A stretch of DNA of 21,957 bases from Acidimicrobiaceae bacterium (GCA_003156795.1 PMHU01000048.1:1-21957); one strand, 5' to 3'; positions 9,910 through 18,642 are shown, counted from the stretch's first letter. Translations and numbers: made by a program. Notes: generated from the letters alone by a model not told the origin.

Positions 9910-11672
9910 CAGCCGGCATCCCCCTGTTTCCTGAGGTCAAAGACGTGGGCGACGCGGACCAAGGGGTCCAGGCGAACGAACGGGTCGGAGCCGACCCATT
10001 CGAAGCCCTCGCCCGAAAGCTCGTCAAACACTCTGTACGGGCGGTCGACGGGCAGCCCCAGCGCGCCCAGATCGAGCCCGATCGAAGCTTCCTGGGGCCG
10101 TTGGGGGTCGAGGTTGACCACAGTGAGCACCGCGTCCTGCTGGTCGTCACTCTGCTTCGAGTAGGCGATCACTTGCGGGTTGGTGGTCGGGTGGAAGCGA
10201 ATGCAACGAAGGCGCAGCAAGGCCGGATGCCGACGGCGGACGTCGTTGAGCCGGGTCATCAGTGGAGCCAGGCTGTCGGGTCGGCCGTAGTCCCGGTGCT
10301 TGATCTCGTATTTCTCCGAGTGCAGGTACTCCTCGTTCTGATCCGACGCCGGCTCGTTTTCGCACAGCTCATAGCCGCTGTAGACACCGTAGGAGGGGCT
10401 CATGGTGGCGGCCAGCACCAAGCGCAGGGCGAAGGCGGAAGGCGGCCCGTTGCGAAGCGGCCCGGACAGGATGTCGGGGGTATTGGGCCAGAAGTTGGGC
10501 CGCATGTAGTCAGAGGCGGGACCGTGGGCGAGCTCGTCGAGATAAGCCCACAGGCCCTCCTCGCCGTGCTGCTCCGTCCTCCACGTGAAGTAGGTGTAGC
10601 TCTGGCTGAAGCCGGCCTCGGCCAGCCGGGCCATCACCTTCGGTCGGGTGAACGCCTCCGCCAGGAACAGCACGTCGGGATGCGCCTTCTGCACTTCCGC
10701 TATCACCCACTCCCAAAACGGGATCGGCTTGGTGTGCGGGTTGTCCACGCGAAAGATCCGGACCCCCAAGGAGATCCAGTATTCGAGGATCCCTTTGCAC
10801 GCATCCCACATCGCGACGCGGTCGCGTTCGGTAGGCGGCCAGAAGTTGAGCGGGAAAATGTCCTGGTAGATCTTGGGGGGGTTCTCGGCGCATGCGATGG
10901 TGCCGTCCGGGCGGTGGTGGAACCACTCGGGATGCTCGGCGACCCAAGGATGGTCAGGCGAGCACTGCAGGGCGTAGTCGAGGGCGACCTCCATCCCGCT
11001 GGCCTTGACTTCTTCGACGAGGTGGACGAAGTCGTCGACGGTTCCGAGGTCGGGGTGGATCGAGAGGTGTCCGCCCTCGTGACTACCGATGGCCCACGGG
11101 CTGCCCGGATCGTCGGGCCCGGCGACGAGCGCGTTGTCGGGGCCCTTGCGCGCCGTCATTCCGATCGGATGGATCGGAGGCAGATACAGCACGTCGAAGC
11201 CCATGGCCGCGACCTCCGACGCTCGCGCTTCGACGTCTTTGAAACCGCCGAAGGAGCGGGGGAACAGCTCGTACCACGCGCCGACCAGGGCCCGTTCGCG
11301 ATCGACCCAAAGGAGGACGGGTTCGGAGGTGGTGAGGTCGGGTGCACCCCCCGGACCCCCGCCATCGGGACCGCAGTCGGTCCACCCTTCGATCACGATT
11401 CGATGGGGGCCGACGCGTTGGGGTACCAATACCGCTCCCCAGCGGTCGTCGCCGAGGGAGGTCAAAGGCGATTCAGCCTCAGGCTCGACCGTTCGGCCCG
11501 AGGAGTCCGGTCGGTCGGCGCCGTACAGCCGCGCCCTTCCTGTCAGCCGCTGATGTCCATCGCGAAACATCACTGCCGTCACCCGCACGGACTCGCCCGT
11601 TATGGCCTTGGCAAAACGGCCCTTTCCAGGCGCTCGCGGCCTGATGTCCTCGATCACGAGGGGTCCGTTCAC
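9909..11672 (-). CDS. glgE: Alpha-1,4-glucan:maltose-1-phosphate maltosyltransferase GlgE, lacking the S-domain insertion
   Basis: Extends alpha-1,4-glucan by two glucoses using maltose-1-phosphate (GH13_3). The protein is 587 residues, short for GlgE, which is about 660-700. The N-terminal beta domain (about 1-125) runs almost directly into WVDRERALVGAWYELFPRS; the joining segment (about 100-118) is Gly/Pro-rich where known GlgEs carry an inserted helical S domain. The barrel follows with LYLPPIHPIGMTARKG (162-177), NPPKIYQDI, nucleophile D310 in RVDNPHTKP, acid/base E339 in FLAEAF, D400 in WPNTPDIL and SEKYEIK, then the C domain. GTG 11672 is chosen because TAGCGT lies 7 nt upstream; GTG 11681 is an alternative. 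First gene of the operon, divergent from glgP. Confidence 0.93.
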
Positions 11673-11679
11673 ACCACCC

Positions 11680-11685
11680 ACGCTA
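11680..11685 (-). promoter_or_regulatory. Candidate -10 box for the glgE-treS-mak-glgB operon
   Basis: TAGCGT on the minus strand ends 7 nt before GTG 11672, suggesting a leaderless operon mRNA. The alternative GTG 11681 would fall inside this box. No convincing -35 is seen. Confidence 0.4.
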
Positions 11686-11742
11686 CGTTGCCGAGAGACC
11701 CGAGCGGTGCCTACCCTCGCCGGACTCACCCTCGGCCCGCGG

Positions 11743-11748
11743 TAGTTT
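11743..11748 (+). promoter_or_regulatory. Candidate -10 box for glgP
   Basis: TAGTTT, an AT-rich spot in GC-rich DNA, ends 8 nt before ATG 11757. It matches TANNNT at near-leaderless spacing. It shares the 84-bp intergenic region with the glgE promoter on the opposite strand, so one regulator could control synthesis and breakdown together. Confidence 0.4.
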
Positions 11749-11756
11749 GGCTCTCC

Positions 11757-14297
11757 ATGAGAGCCCTTCGCAGCTTCACGGTACGGGCGCGGCTTCCGGA
11801 GGCACTCATCCCTCTGCAGGAACTCGCATTCAATCTCAGGTGGTCCTGGGACAACCGGACGCGCGACCTCTTTCGCTGGGTGGATCCCCAAATCTGGGAA
11901 CTCACGTTCCACGACCCGGTCCGCCTCTTGAGCCTCGTGGGCCGCCAACGACTCGACCAGCTGGCAGCCGATCCCGCCTTCATGGGATTCCTCGGCGAAA
12001 TGAATGCCGACCTGCATCGCTACCTCGAAGCGCCCCGCTGGTTCCAAAACAGCCCCGCCAGCCCCCTCCGGAGCGTGGCCTACTTCTCCCCCGAGTTCGG
12101 GATCGCCGAGGCGCTTCCTCAATACTCGGGGGGCTTGGGCGTGCTCGCCGGAGATCACTTGAAAGCGGCCAGCAGTCTGGGTGTGCCGCTGGTCGGCGTC
12201 GGTCTCATGTACCGGATGGGCTACTTCCGCCAGCGCCTCGATTCTGACGGGTGGCAGGAGGAGCGCTACCCGGTGCTCGACCCTCACGGCATGGCGCTGG
12301 AACTGGTCGAGGGCGCCACGGTATCGGTAGACCTCGCCGGCGCCAGCCTGGAAGCCCAAGTCTGGTTGGCCCAAGTGGGGCGGGTGAAGCTGTACATGCT
12401 CGACGCCGACGTCGACGCCAACGACGACGAGTTGAGAGCGGTTACCGACCGCTTGTACGGCGGCGGCTCGGAACACCGGGTACGCCAGGAGATCCTCCTG
12501 GGCATCGGCGGAGTGCGGGCCCTGGAAGCCGTGGGGACCGACACCCAGGTGTTCCACACCAACGAGGGCCATGCCGGATTCCTGGGCCTCGAGCGAATCC
12601 GCAAGCTCATCACCTCCCACGGCCTGAGCTGGGAGGAAGCCATCGAGGCCGTGCGCTCGGGCACCGTCTTCACTACCCACACACCGGTCTCGGCCGGAAT
12701 CGACCGCTTCCCGCGGGACCTCATGGAGACCTACTTCTCCGGCTGGGCCGACGAGTGCGGTGTTTCCATAGACACGCTGATGTCGTTGGGGCACTTCCCG
12801 GGCGAGAGCCCGACAGATCCGTTCAACATGGCGGTGATGGGCTTGCGCCTGGCCGGAAAATCGAATGGGGTGGCGCGACTTCACGGCCAGACCAGCCGCG
12901 AGATGTTCCAGTCCTTGTGGTCTCACGTGCCGACCGAGGAGGTTCCGATCGGGTCGATCACCAACGGCGTCCACGGGCGGACGTGGGTCTCCTCTCAGAT
13001 GGACGACCTGTACTCCAAATACGTTTCCCCGGCCTGGGACGACGCCGGTTCAGAGGAGTGGGCCCGGATAGACGACGCACGCGACGACGAGTTGTGGCGG
13101 GCGCGGGAACAAGGTCGAGAAGCACTGGTCAACTTCGTGAGGGAACGCTTCCGCAAGTCGCTTCAAGACCGAGGCGTGTCCGTCAGCGACGCGGCTTGGA
13201 CCGACGACGTTCTCGATCCGCGGTTCCTGATCGTCGGCTTTTCCCGACGATTCGCTACCTACAAGCGGGCGACGCTGCTGCTATCCCAACCGGAGCGACT
13301 GCGGAGCCTTTTGCTCGACGAGCACCAACCGCTGCAGCTCGTGTTCGCCGGCAAGGCCCATCCGGCCGACGACCTGGGCAAGGACATGATCTCGCAGATC
13401 GTGCGCTTCTCACGAGACCCGGCCGTGCGGCACCGGATCGCTTTCGTAGAGGACTACGACATCTCTGTAGCCCGGATGCTGTACCAGGGATGCGACGTCT
13501 GGCTCAACACTCCCAGGCGGCCGATGGAGGCGAGCGGGACGAGTGGGGAGAAGGCGGCTCTCAACGGAGCCCTCAACTGCTCGATTCTGGACGGCTGGTG
13601 GGACGAGATGTTCGACGGCGCCAACGGATGGGCGATCTCTTCGGCCGAGGCCATTTCGGATGTCGACCATCGCGATGAGGTGGAGGCCAACAGCCTCTTC
13701 GAGATCATCGAGAGGCAGATCATTCCCCTTTACTACGACAGGAGGGGCGGCCGCTTCCCCCGCGCCTGGGTCGGAAGAATCAAGGCGTCGCTCCGCTCGC
13801 TCGGGCCTGAAGTGATGGCGTCACGGATGGTGCGGGACTACTTCCGCGAAATGTACGAGCCAATAGCGACCCAGAGCGACGCCCTCGCAAGCGACGGCTA
13901 CGCCCGGGCTCGCGCGCTCTCGGCGTGGAAGCGGCGGGTGGTGGCCGCCTGGCCCGATGTCAAGGTTGTCGATGTCGAGTCGGATACCAGCCAGGCGACC
14001 GTCGACCTCGGCGGCGAGCGCGAGGTGACGGTAGAAGTGCACTTGGGCTCCCTGACGACCGACGACGTGGCGGTCGAGCTCTTGCACGGTCCGGTCGCCG
14101 CAGGCGACGAGCTGTCCGGGACTGAAATCGTCCGCCTACAGCTGTCGGCGCCGGCAGGCAGCCGGCCTGAGCCGGTTCGCTACCGGGGCCGCTTCGGTTG
14201 CGATCAAGCGGGGCGCCACGGGTACACGGTACGGATCGTCCCTTCACATCCCGACCTCGCCGTCCCGATCGAGATGGGTTGCGTGGCCTGGGCCTGA
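11757..14297 (+). CDS. glgP: Alpha-glucan (glycogen/maltodextrin) phosphorylase GlgP, GT35
   Basis: Releases glucose-1-phosphate from alpha-glucan non-reducing ends using phosphate and PLP. The protein is 846 residues, matching the actinobacterial-type short GlgP family. Visible: the N-terminal DUF3417-like segment NLRWSWDNRTRDLFRWVDP, VAYFSPEFGIAEALPQYSGG, HTNEGHAGFL, the TTHTPVSAGIDRFP loop, FSRRFATYKRA, and the PLP region EASGTSGEKAALNG with K599, where many homologues have GMKAA rather than GEKAA. The open frame continues upstream to 9945 only as antisense of glgE, so ATG 11757 is used. Divergent from glgE, as in mycobacteria (Rv1327c/Rv1328, from memory). Confidence 0.95.
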   Translation: MRALRSFTVRARLPEALIPLQELAFNLRWSWDNRTRDLFRWVDPQIWELTFHDPVRLLSLVGRQRLDQLAADPAFMGFLGEMNADLHRYLEAPRWFQNSPASPLRSVAYFSPEFGIAEALPQYSGGLGVLAGDHLKAASSLGVPLVGVGLMYRMGYFRQRLDSDGWQEERYPVLDPHGMALELVEGATVSVDLAGASLEAQVWLAQVGRVKLYMLDADVDANDDELRAVTDRLYGGGSEHRVRQEILLGIGGVRALEAVGTDTQVFHTNEGHAGFLGLERIRKLITSHGLSWEEAIEAVRSGTVFTTHTPVSAGIDRFPRDLMETYFSGWADECGVSIDTLMSLGHFPGESPTDPFNMAVMGLRLAGKSNGVARLHGQTSREMFQSLWSHVPTEEVPIGSITNGVHGRTWVSSQMDDLYSKYVSPAWDDAGSEEWARIDDARDDELWRAREQGREALVNFVRERFRKSLQDRGVSVSDAAWTDDVLDPRFLIVGFSRRFATYKRATLLLSQPERLRSLLLDEHQPLQLVFAGKAHPADDLGKDMISQIVRFSRDPAVRHRIAFVEDYDISVARMLYQGCDVWLNTPRRPMEASGTSGEKAALNGALNCSILDGWWDEMFDGANGWAISSAEAISDVDHRDEVEANSLFEIIERQIIPLYYDRRGGRFPRAWVGRIKASLRSLGPEVMASRMVRDYFREMYEPIATQSDALASDGYARARALSAWKRRVVAAWPDVKVVDVESDTSQATVDLGGEREVTVEVHLGSLTTDDVAVELLHGPVAAGDELSGTEIVRLQLSAPAGSRPEPVRYRGRFGCDQAGRHGYTVRIVPSHPDLAVPIEMGCVAWA

Positions 14298-14318
14298 GGG
14301 GAACCTTGGGGGCCCTCA
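14295..14318. terminator. Inverted repeat between convergent glgP and meaB
   Basis: TGAGGG (14295-14300) and CCCTCA (14313-14318) form a perfect 6-bp stem with a 12-nt loop, starting at the glgP stop codon in the gap before the meaB stop. No T-tract follows, so intrinsic termination is doubtful. Confidence 0.25.
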
Positions 14319-14325
14319 TATCCCG

Positions 14326-15321
14326 TCAGCCGCGTCCCCCGAGCAAGCGGTCGGCGGCCTGGTAGGGATCGAGTCGCCTCGAGATGACTTCGGCGACAAC
14401 CTGATCAAAGTGGTCGCCGCCGCGGATGGCTCGCACGTCCTGCTGGATACGCCAGGTCAGGACCCGCTGCAGTTCGTCCACCAATCGCCTCTCGCGACGC
14501 TTGACCAGCTCCCCGCTCGACGCCAGGTACTGCCTGTGATGCGACACGGCGGACCACAGGGCGTCGACCCCGTCGCCGGTAGTGGCCGTGGTGAGAAGCA
14601 CCGGGGGACGCCACTCGCCCATTGACGGATTCATGTCGAGCATGCTCTCGAGGTCGCCTTTCGTCTCGGCCGCGCCGGGCCGGTCGGCCTTGTTGACCGC
14701 GAAAATGTCCGCCACTTCGAGAAGCCCAGCCTTGCTCGCCTGGACGGCGTCCCCCCACCCAGGATTCAGCACCACGAGCGTCGTGTCGGCTTCACCCGCG
14801 ATCTCCACCTCGACTTGGCCGACGCCGACGGTCTCCACCAATACAACGCTCAGGCCCGATGCCACCAGGACCCGAATGGCCCCGGGTGCGGCCAGCGCCA
14901 GGCCGCCCTGGTGGCCCCGAGTCGCCATCGATCGGATGAAAACATCCTCTTCGAGGGCGTGGTCCTGCATCCGGATGCGATCGCCAAGGATGGCCCCGCC
15001 TGAGAACGGAGAAGACGGGTCCACGGCCAGGACGCCGACCCGGTCGCCGTCGCGTTTCGCCGAGCTGATGAGATGGTCAGTGAGGGTCGACTTGCCGGCA
15101 CCCGGAGCGCCCGTGATTCCCACCACCTGCTCCGCGTCGCCACTGCCGGCGAACGCCAGGCGGCCGACCTCGCGGGCGACCTCGCCGCCGCGCTCGACCA
15201 GCGAAAGCAAGCGCCCTATGGCGCCCCGGTCTCCGGCTCGGGCCGAAGCGAGCAACACCTCGGGGTCGCGGCTGCGCCCGCTGGGCCGGTCGGGATCGTC
15301 AACGGTCGGGCGCGGCTCCAT
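14326..15321 (-). CDS. meaB: MeaB/ArgK-family GTPase (methylmalonyl-CoA mutase chaperone)
   Basis: G3E-type P-loop GTPase that in known cases gates cofactor loading and protects B12-dependent methylmalonyl-CoA mutase. The protein is 331 residues, the usual length. Visible: Walker A GAPGAGKST (71-79), DPSSPFSGGAILGDR (101-115), SMATRGHQGG (131-140), ETVGVGQVEVEI (163-174, usually GQSEVE), LNPGWGDA and the G4 motif NKAD (210-213). The start is ATG 15321; the frame is open far upstream only as antisense of the M20 gene. No mutase subunit lies in the window, so its partner must be encoded elsewhere. Convergent with glgP (28-nt gap) and divergent from the M20 peptidase (42-nt gap). Confidence 0.93.
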   Translation of the reverse strand: MEPRPTVDDPDRPSGRSRDPEVLLASARAGDRGAIGRLLSLVERGGEVAREVGRLAFAGSGDAEQVVGITGAPGAGKSTLTDHLISSAKRDGDRVGVLAVDPSSPFSGGAILGDRIRMQDHALEEDVFIRSMATRGHQGGLALAAPGAIRVLVASGLSVVLVETVGVGQVEVEIAGEADTTLVVLNPGWGDAVQASKAGLLEVADIFAVNKADRPGAAETKGDLESMLDMNPSMGEWRPPVLLTTATTGDGVDALWSAVSHHRQYLASSGELVKRRERRLVDELQRVLTWRIQQDVRAIRGGDHFDQVVAEVISRRLDPYQAADRLLGGRG

Positions 15322-15350
15322 GGCGGCGTCCAGTATGGCCGCCCGGGCCA

Positions 15351-15356
15351 TAGGCT
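15351..15356 (+). promoter_or_regulatory. Candidate -10 box for the M20 peptidase gene
   Basis: TAGGCT ends 7 nt before GTG 15364, matching TANNNT at leaderless spacing. It lies inside the 42-bp gap separating the gene from divergent meaB. No -35 was recognised. Confidence 0.4.
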
Positions 15357-15363
15357 CGAACCC

Positions 15364-16524
15364 GTGCGACAACACGTGGACGCCAATCGGGTCATCGACT
15401 TGACCAAAGCCCTCGTCGCCGTGGACACCCGAAACCCGCCCGGCAACGAAAGCCCGATAGAAGGGGTGGTCCGCGACGCCCTCGATAGATGGAGGCCGCG
15501 ATGGACCTCCGTCGAGCCCGCGCCCGGTCGGCTGTCGCTCGTAGCCGAACTGGATCACCCCGACGGCCCCGACGCCGACCGGCTCACGCTCATCGTCAAC
15601 GGCCACTTGGACGTGGTTCCCGTCAACGCCAGCGCGTGGACGCACGACCCCTTCGATCCTCGCGTTCTCGACGGCCGACTCTACGGCCGGGGAAGCGCCG
15701 ACATGAAAGGGGGTATCGCGGCCGCTGTCTGCGCGCTGGAGGTGCTGGATCGGGCCGGAGTGCCACCGGCCTGCAACCTGGTGTTCCATCTGGTCGCCGA
15801 CGAAGAGAGAGGGGGGCGTCTCGGTACCCAAACCCTCCTCGAACAGGGCCTGATCCACGGCGACGCCTGCCTCGTGCCCGAGCCGACCGACATGCAGCTG
15901 TGCATCGCCGAACGCGGGTTGCTGCAAGCTCGGATCCTCGTGGAGGGTCGACCCGGCCACGGGAGTCGCCCCCGGGAGGGGGTATCGGCCATCGAGCACG
16001 CCGCTCAGCTGGTCCTGGCCTTGCACGCGGCGGACTTCGGAGACGTCGAGCACCCGCTGCTAGGCCGCCCGACGGCCAACGTGGGGACGATTTCGGGGGG
16101 GACCACCTTCAACACCGTCGCCGAGTCCTGCGTCATCGGCCTGGACCGGCGGGTGCTGCCGGGAGCGACAGAGGCCTCGACCGAAGTCGAGATCCGGAAG
16201 CTCATAGAGGGCGCTGGCATCGACGGCCTTCGATACGAGTTCGACCTCGACACCTTTGGAGAAGCGAGCGAAATGGCGGCTACCGACCCCTGGGTGAAGC
16301 AGGTCGGAGAGGCGGTGGGCCGGGCCACCGGGCGCCAGCCCGGCATCATCGGCATGACATTCACCACCGACGCTCGCTTCGTGCGCAACCAGGCCCGGAT
16401 CCCGACCGTCGTGTGCGGACCGGGTGCGGTGGAACAGGCCCACGGCAACGACGAGTTCGTCTCGGTCGAGAGCCTGGTCGACGCCACCGCCGCTTTTGCG
16501 GAGCTCATGGCCGCTTACGGCTAG
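15364..16524 (+). CDS. M20-family metallohydrolase (ArgE/DapE/ACY1 type)
   Basis: Zn-dependent amidohydrolase of the acetylornithine deacetylase / succinyl-diaminopimelate desuccinylase / carboxypeptidase G2 family; the substrate cannot be fixed from sequence. With GTG 15364 it has 386 residues (GTG 15376 is possible). Metal and catalytic residues are visible: H81 and D83 in NGHLDVVP, D113 in GRGSADMKGG, E147/E148 in DEERGG, E173 in VPEPTD and a C-terminal H360 in EQAHGNDE. The dimerisation (lid) domain begins near GRPGHGSRP. TAGGCT 7 nt before GTG 15364 favours that start. The gene is single, divergent from meaB and convergent with the hydrolase gene (18-nt gap), so context does not reveal its pathway. 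No argC, argJ or dapD is nearby. Confidence 0.88.
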   Translation: MRQHVDANRVIDLTKALVAVDTRNPPGNESPIEGVVRDALDRWRPRWTSVEPAPGRLSLVAELDHPDGPDADRLTLIVNGHLDVVPVNASAWTHDPFDPRVLDGRLYGRGSADMKGGIAAAVCALEVLDRAGVPPACNLVFHLVADEERGGRLGTQTLLEQGLIHGDACLVPEPTDMQLCIAERGLLQARILVEGRPGHGSRPREGVSAIEHAAQLVLALHAADFGDVEHPLLGRPTANVGTISGGTTFNTVAESCVIGLDRRVLPGATEASTEVEIRKLIEGAGIDGLRYEFDLDTFGEASEMAATDPWVKQVGEAVGRATGRQPGIIGMTFTTDARFVRNQARIPTVVCGPGAVEQAHGNDEFVSVESLVDATAAFAELMAAYG

Positions 16525-16542
16525 CCGCGGCCGCTTCGCGAC

Positions 16543-17118
16543 CTAGCTCGTGCCGTCCAGGCCCAGCTCCGACAGCCACTCCACGACCATGGCGGACACC
16601 GTGGCCTCGCAGCCGCGGATTCCATGGTCCTTGCCCTCGATCCAGTGGTGGGTCACGGGGCCGGGGATCATGGCCGTGGCCGCCTCGAGTTCGGCCGGGG
16701 ACCCGAACGCATCCCGGGTGCCCGACACGAACAGGCAGGGAACGTCGAGACGGGGAAGATGCTCGGTCCTCAGCGCCGCCGGCCGGCCCGGTGGGTGCAA
16801 CGGGTAGCTGATCAGAACCAGACCGGCCGCGCCCACCCCCTCGGCCACGGCCATGGAGCACATGCGCCCGCCCATCGACCGGCCACCCATCACCAGCCGA
16901 TCGCAACGAGAGGCCAGGCTGGCGGCCTCGTCTTTGACCGAAGCGATCAAGACCGGCGCCCGGTCCGGCGCCCGCCTGCCGGCTTTCCGGTAAGGGAAAT
17001 CCATGCGCACGACGAGGCAACCGGCAGCAGTGGCGGCATCGTCTATGGCAACGAGCGCGGCCTGATTACGATCGGCCCCAGCGCCAGGGGCCAGGAGGAG
17101 GCCCAGACTCTGACTCAA
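16543..17118 (-). CDS. Small alpha/beta-hydrolase (KANL3/Tex30-like)
   Basis: A 191-residue minimal alpha/beta-hydrolase with no lid. The N-terminal LLLAPGAGADRNQ resembles the oxyanion-loop segment of this family. Nucleophile S81 lies in MGGRSMGGRM, the probable acid is D136 in SGTRDAFG, and the histidine is H165 in GKDHGIRG. MDFPYR (39-44) is also typical. The substrate is unknown; bacterial members are annotated only as hydrolases, possibly esterases. The likely start is TTG 17118, which overlaps the TGA of the upstream zinc-ribbon gene as TTGA. This implies coupled translation from one mRNA and perhaps a shared role. A later ATG would remove the conserved first strand. Confidence 0.8.
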   Translation of the reverse strand: MSQSLGLLLAPGAGADRNQAALVAIDDAATAAGCLVVRMDFPYRKAGRRAPDRAPVLIASVKDEAASLASRCDRLVMGGRSMGGRMCSMAVAEGVGAAGLVLISYPLHPPGRPAALRTEHLPRLDVPCLFVSGTRDAFGSPAELEAATAMIPGPVTHHWIEGKDHGIRGCEATVSAMVVEWLSELGLDGTS

Positions 17119-18287
17119 ACCACGGTACGCAGGAGCCCGTGCAAGGCCGAGGCCTCTTCGCCTATCAGGTCCGCGTGCAACCCGCCTTCAATGGCTTGGC
17201 TCAGGGCCTTGGCCCGGCTCATGATGCGCAACCAGTGGACCTCGTCCATCCCGAGCGGAGGCGGACCCTCGGCTTCGTGAGCCCACGTCACGACGGCAGC
17301 CGCACGCTGCTCGTCGCCGGGGTCGCTCGCCAACCGCCCGCTGGCCGCGAACAGCTCCGCTATGGCGCGGTATCGCGCTTCGCCACCGTCGTCATCGCCT
17401 TCATCGTCGAGCGGGCGCCCGACCTTGGAGAAGAGCTCCTCCACCTCTTGCTCCCGGTCGGATGGGACCACGAGGTCGTCGTGCTCCCACTCGTAGACGA
17501 TCCCCGCCGCCTCCAGCAGGACCCCGAGCTGGGCCCGCTGCTCAGGGAGCCATTCGGGCAGCTCGTACACCGTCTGCTCGGACTCGTCGGCGCCAGCTTC
17601 GGGTCCCCCGCCGCCGACGAACGGCAGGAGCAGCTTGGCCAGAACGCTCGCTTCTGAGCGGATGGAGTCCTCCATGGCCTCTTCAGCGCCCAGAAACGAC
17701 AGGAGGCGGCGCGTGACGCGCCCGACTGCAGCCCACGTCTCTTCGTCGGCCCCGGCGAATCCGTCAGAGAAAAACACTGCCGTCGACGCTTCGGCCACGT
17801 CGGCGTCGGCCTGCATGTCGGTCGGGTCGTCCCGAAGGCGACGGGCTGCATCGGCGAGCAGCCTGATCGACGACGCCACCTCCTCCCCCGGCTCATCGCT
17901 CGCATCAGGCGATCCAGTTGTGGTGGACGCGTGGTCCGACCCCGCTGCACGGCCGGTGCCCGGCGAGCCACCCTCACCCCCCTCACTGGCCGTTGCGGTA
18001 GACACTATATCGCCCACCAGATCGTCCACCCGGGCCTCGTCCTCGGCCGCAACGACGAGGTCGTCGTCTTCGAATCGGTGAAGGATCTCGAGGTCGTTGA
18101 GCGCGCCGATGAGCCGGCCCCGCTCCCAGTCCTCCCAGTCGCCGAGTCGGTATCCGACCTCATCGTCTTCCTCACCGGTTTCCAGTTGGGCCAGCCGAGA
18201 CGCGACCAGCTTCCCCCCGCAGGAGTGGCAGCGTCCGCGGGACTCAACCTCGTACCCGCAACTCGGGCAGTACCAGATCTTGCTCAT
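17115..18287 (-). CDS. Unrecognised protein: N-terminal zinc ribbon plus two tandem homologous modules
   Basis: I do not recognise this 390-residue protein. It begins with a Cys4 zinc ribbon (C7, C10, C20, C23; CPSC...CHSC). Then come two homologous modules in tandem. Residues 46-95 and 241-290 align without gaps at about 16 of 50 identities, sharing Y-x-L...W and D-D-L-V-V...V-x-x-L. Later segments also pair: 141-156 with 307-324 (RRL..DP.D / GRL..DP.D) and 180-224 with 347-390 (DE..W ... EAS.L..LL). Acidic low-complexity linkers lie near 97-136 and 293-303. ATG 18287 is chosen because the zinc ribbon follows at once. No signal peptide or membrane segment is seen, so it is probably cytosolic. 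It heads a two-gene unit with the alpha/beta-hydrolase. Function unknown; protein or nucleic-acid binding is a guess. Confidence 0.82.
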   Translation of the reverse strand: MSKIWYCPSCGYEVESRGRCHSCGGKLVASRLAQLETGEEDDEVGYRLGDWEDWERGRLIGALNDLEILHRFEDDDLVVAAEDEARVDDLVGDIVSTATASEGGEGGSPGTGRAAGSDHASTTTGSPDASDEPGEEVASSIRLLADAARRLRDDPTDMQADADVAEASTAVFFSDGFAGADEETWAAVGRVTRRLLSFLGAEEAMEDSIRSEASVLAKLLLPFVGGGGPEAGADESEQTVYELPEWLPEQRAQLGVLLEAAGIVYEWEHDDLVVPSDREQEVEELFSKVGRPLDDEGDDDGGEARYRAIAELFAASGRLASDPGDEQRAAAVVTWAHEAEGPPPLGMDEVHWLRIMSRAKALSQAIEGGLHADLIGEEASALHGLLRTVV

Positions 18288-18398
18288 GGGCCGGTTCGTT
18301 CGGGCATCGGTACATGATTGCCGATATTCGCTGGCGAAGATTCCATTCGTGCGGTACAAACGATGGCGTCAACCGACCCTCGAAGAAAGGAAGCGCCG

Positions 18399-18491
18399 AT
18401 GGCTCCCATCTCGACCCACGACCGGCCCGCGTTCCTGCCCTCGCGTTCGGGCGGCCAGGACCTCTTCGCGGCTCGCAGCACCGACTCCTAG
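18399..18491 (+). CDS. Possible 30-residue small ORF in a leader region
   Basis: The ATG at 18399 has a good purine-rich ribosome site (AAAGGAAG, about 5 nt upstream) and reads 30 residues beginning MAPISTHDRP. Its TAG lies inside a perfect hairpin (18481-18495). It stands in the 355-bp gap between the zinc-ribbon gene start and the 59-residue ORF. No homologue is recognised. Chance is not excluded. Confidence 0.3.
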   Translation: MAPISTHDRPAFLPSRSGGQDLFAARSTDS

Positions 18492-18495
18492 TCGG
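18481..18495 (+). repeat. Inverted repeat (hairpin) at the stop of the 30-residue ORF
   Basis: CCGACT-CCT-AGTCGG is a perfect 6-bp stem with a 3-nt loop containing the TAG stop. It is followed by seven cytosines (18497-18503), not by a T-tract. It may be an attenuator or part of a structured leader. Confidence 0.4.
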
Positions 18496-18568
18496 ACCCC
18501 CCCAGCCACCTCTCTAAGGGGCCGGGGAGCAAAGCCCGAGCGCACCAACCCGTAACCGGAGGGTCAGG

Positions 18569-18594
18569 CGCGTCCTTGCCGCAGCAGCGACGCG
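18569..18594 (+). repeat. Inverted repeat in the leader of the 59-residue ORF
   Basis: CGCGTC (18569-18574) and GACGCG (18589-18594) form a perfect 6-bp stem with a 14-nt loop, about 50 nt before the small-protein ATG. Between the two hairpins (18496-18568) the strand is rich in C- and G-runs that could pair. No known riboswitch was matched. Confidence 0.3.
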
Positions 18595-18642
18595 GGCGCG
18601 CCCACTTACAGACCTTCAACCCAACCAACACGAGGAATTCCA

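Noticed and set aside
9945..11756. Plus-strand open frame of about 600 codons running antisense through glgE into glgP
   Set aside because: It is the mirror of glgE codons in high-GC DNA, is not protein-like, and the true glgP start is ATG 11757.
18481..18510. Actinobacterial 6C RNA, because of the seven-cytosine run
   Set aside because: 6C RNAs place C-runs in loops of two hairpins; here the run lies outside the hairpin.
18504..18575. Possible c-di-GMP (GEMM-I) riboswitch core, because of GGGGAGCAAAGCC at 18524-18536
   Set aside because: It resembles the GGACGCAAAGCC core but lacks a base, and no matching upstream GGCAAACC or downstream tetraloop-receptor helix was found.
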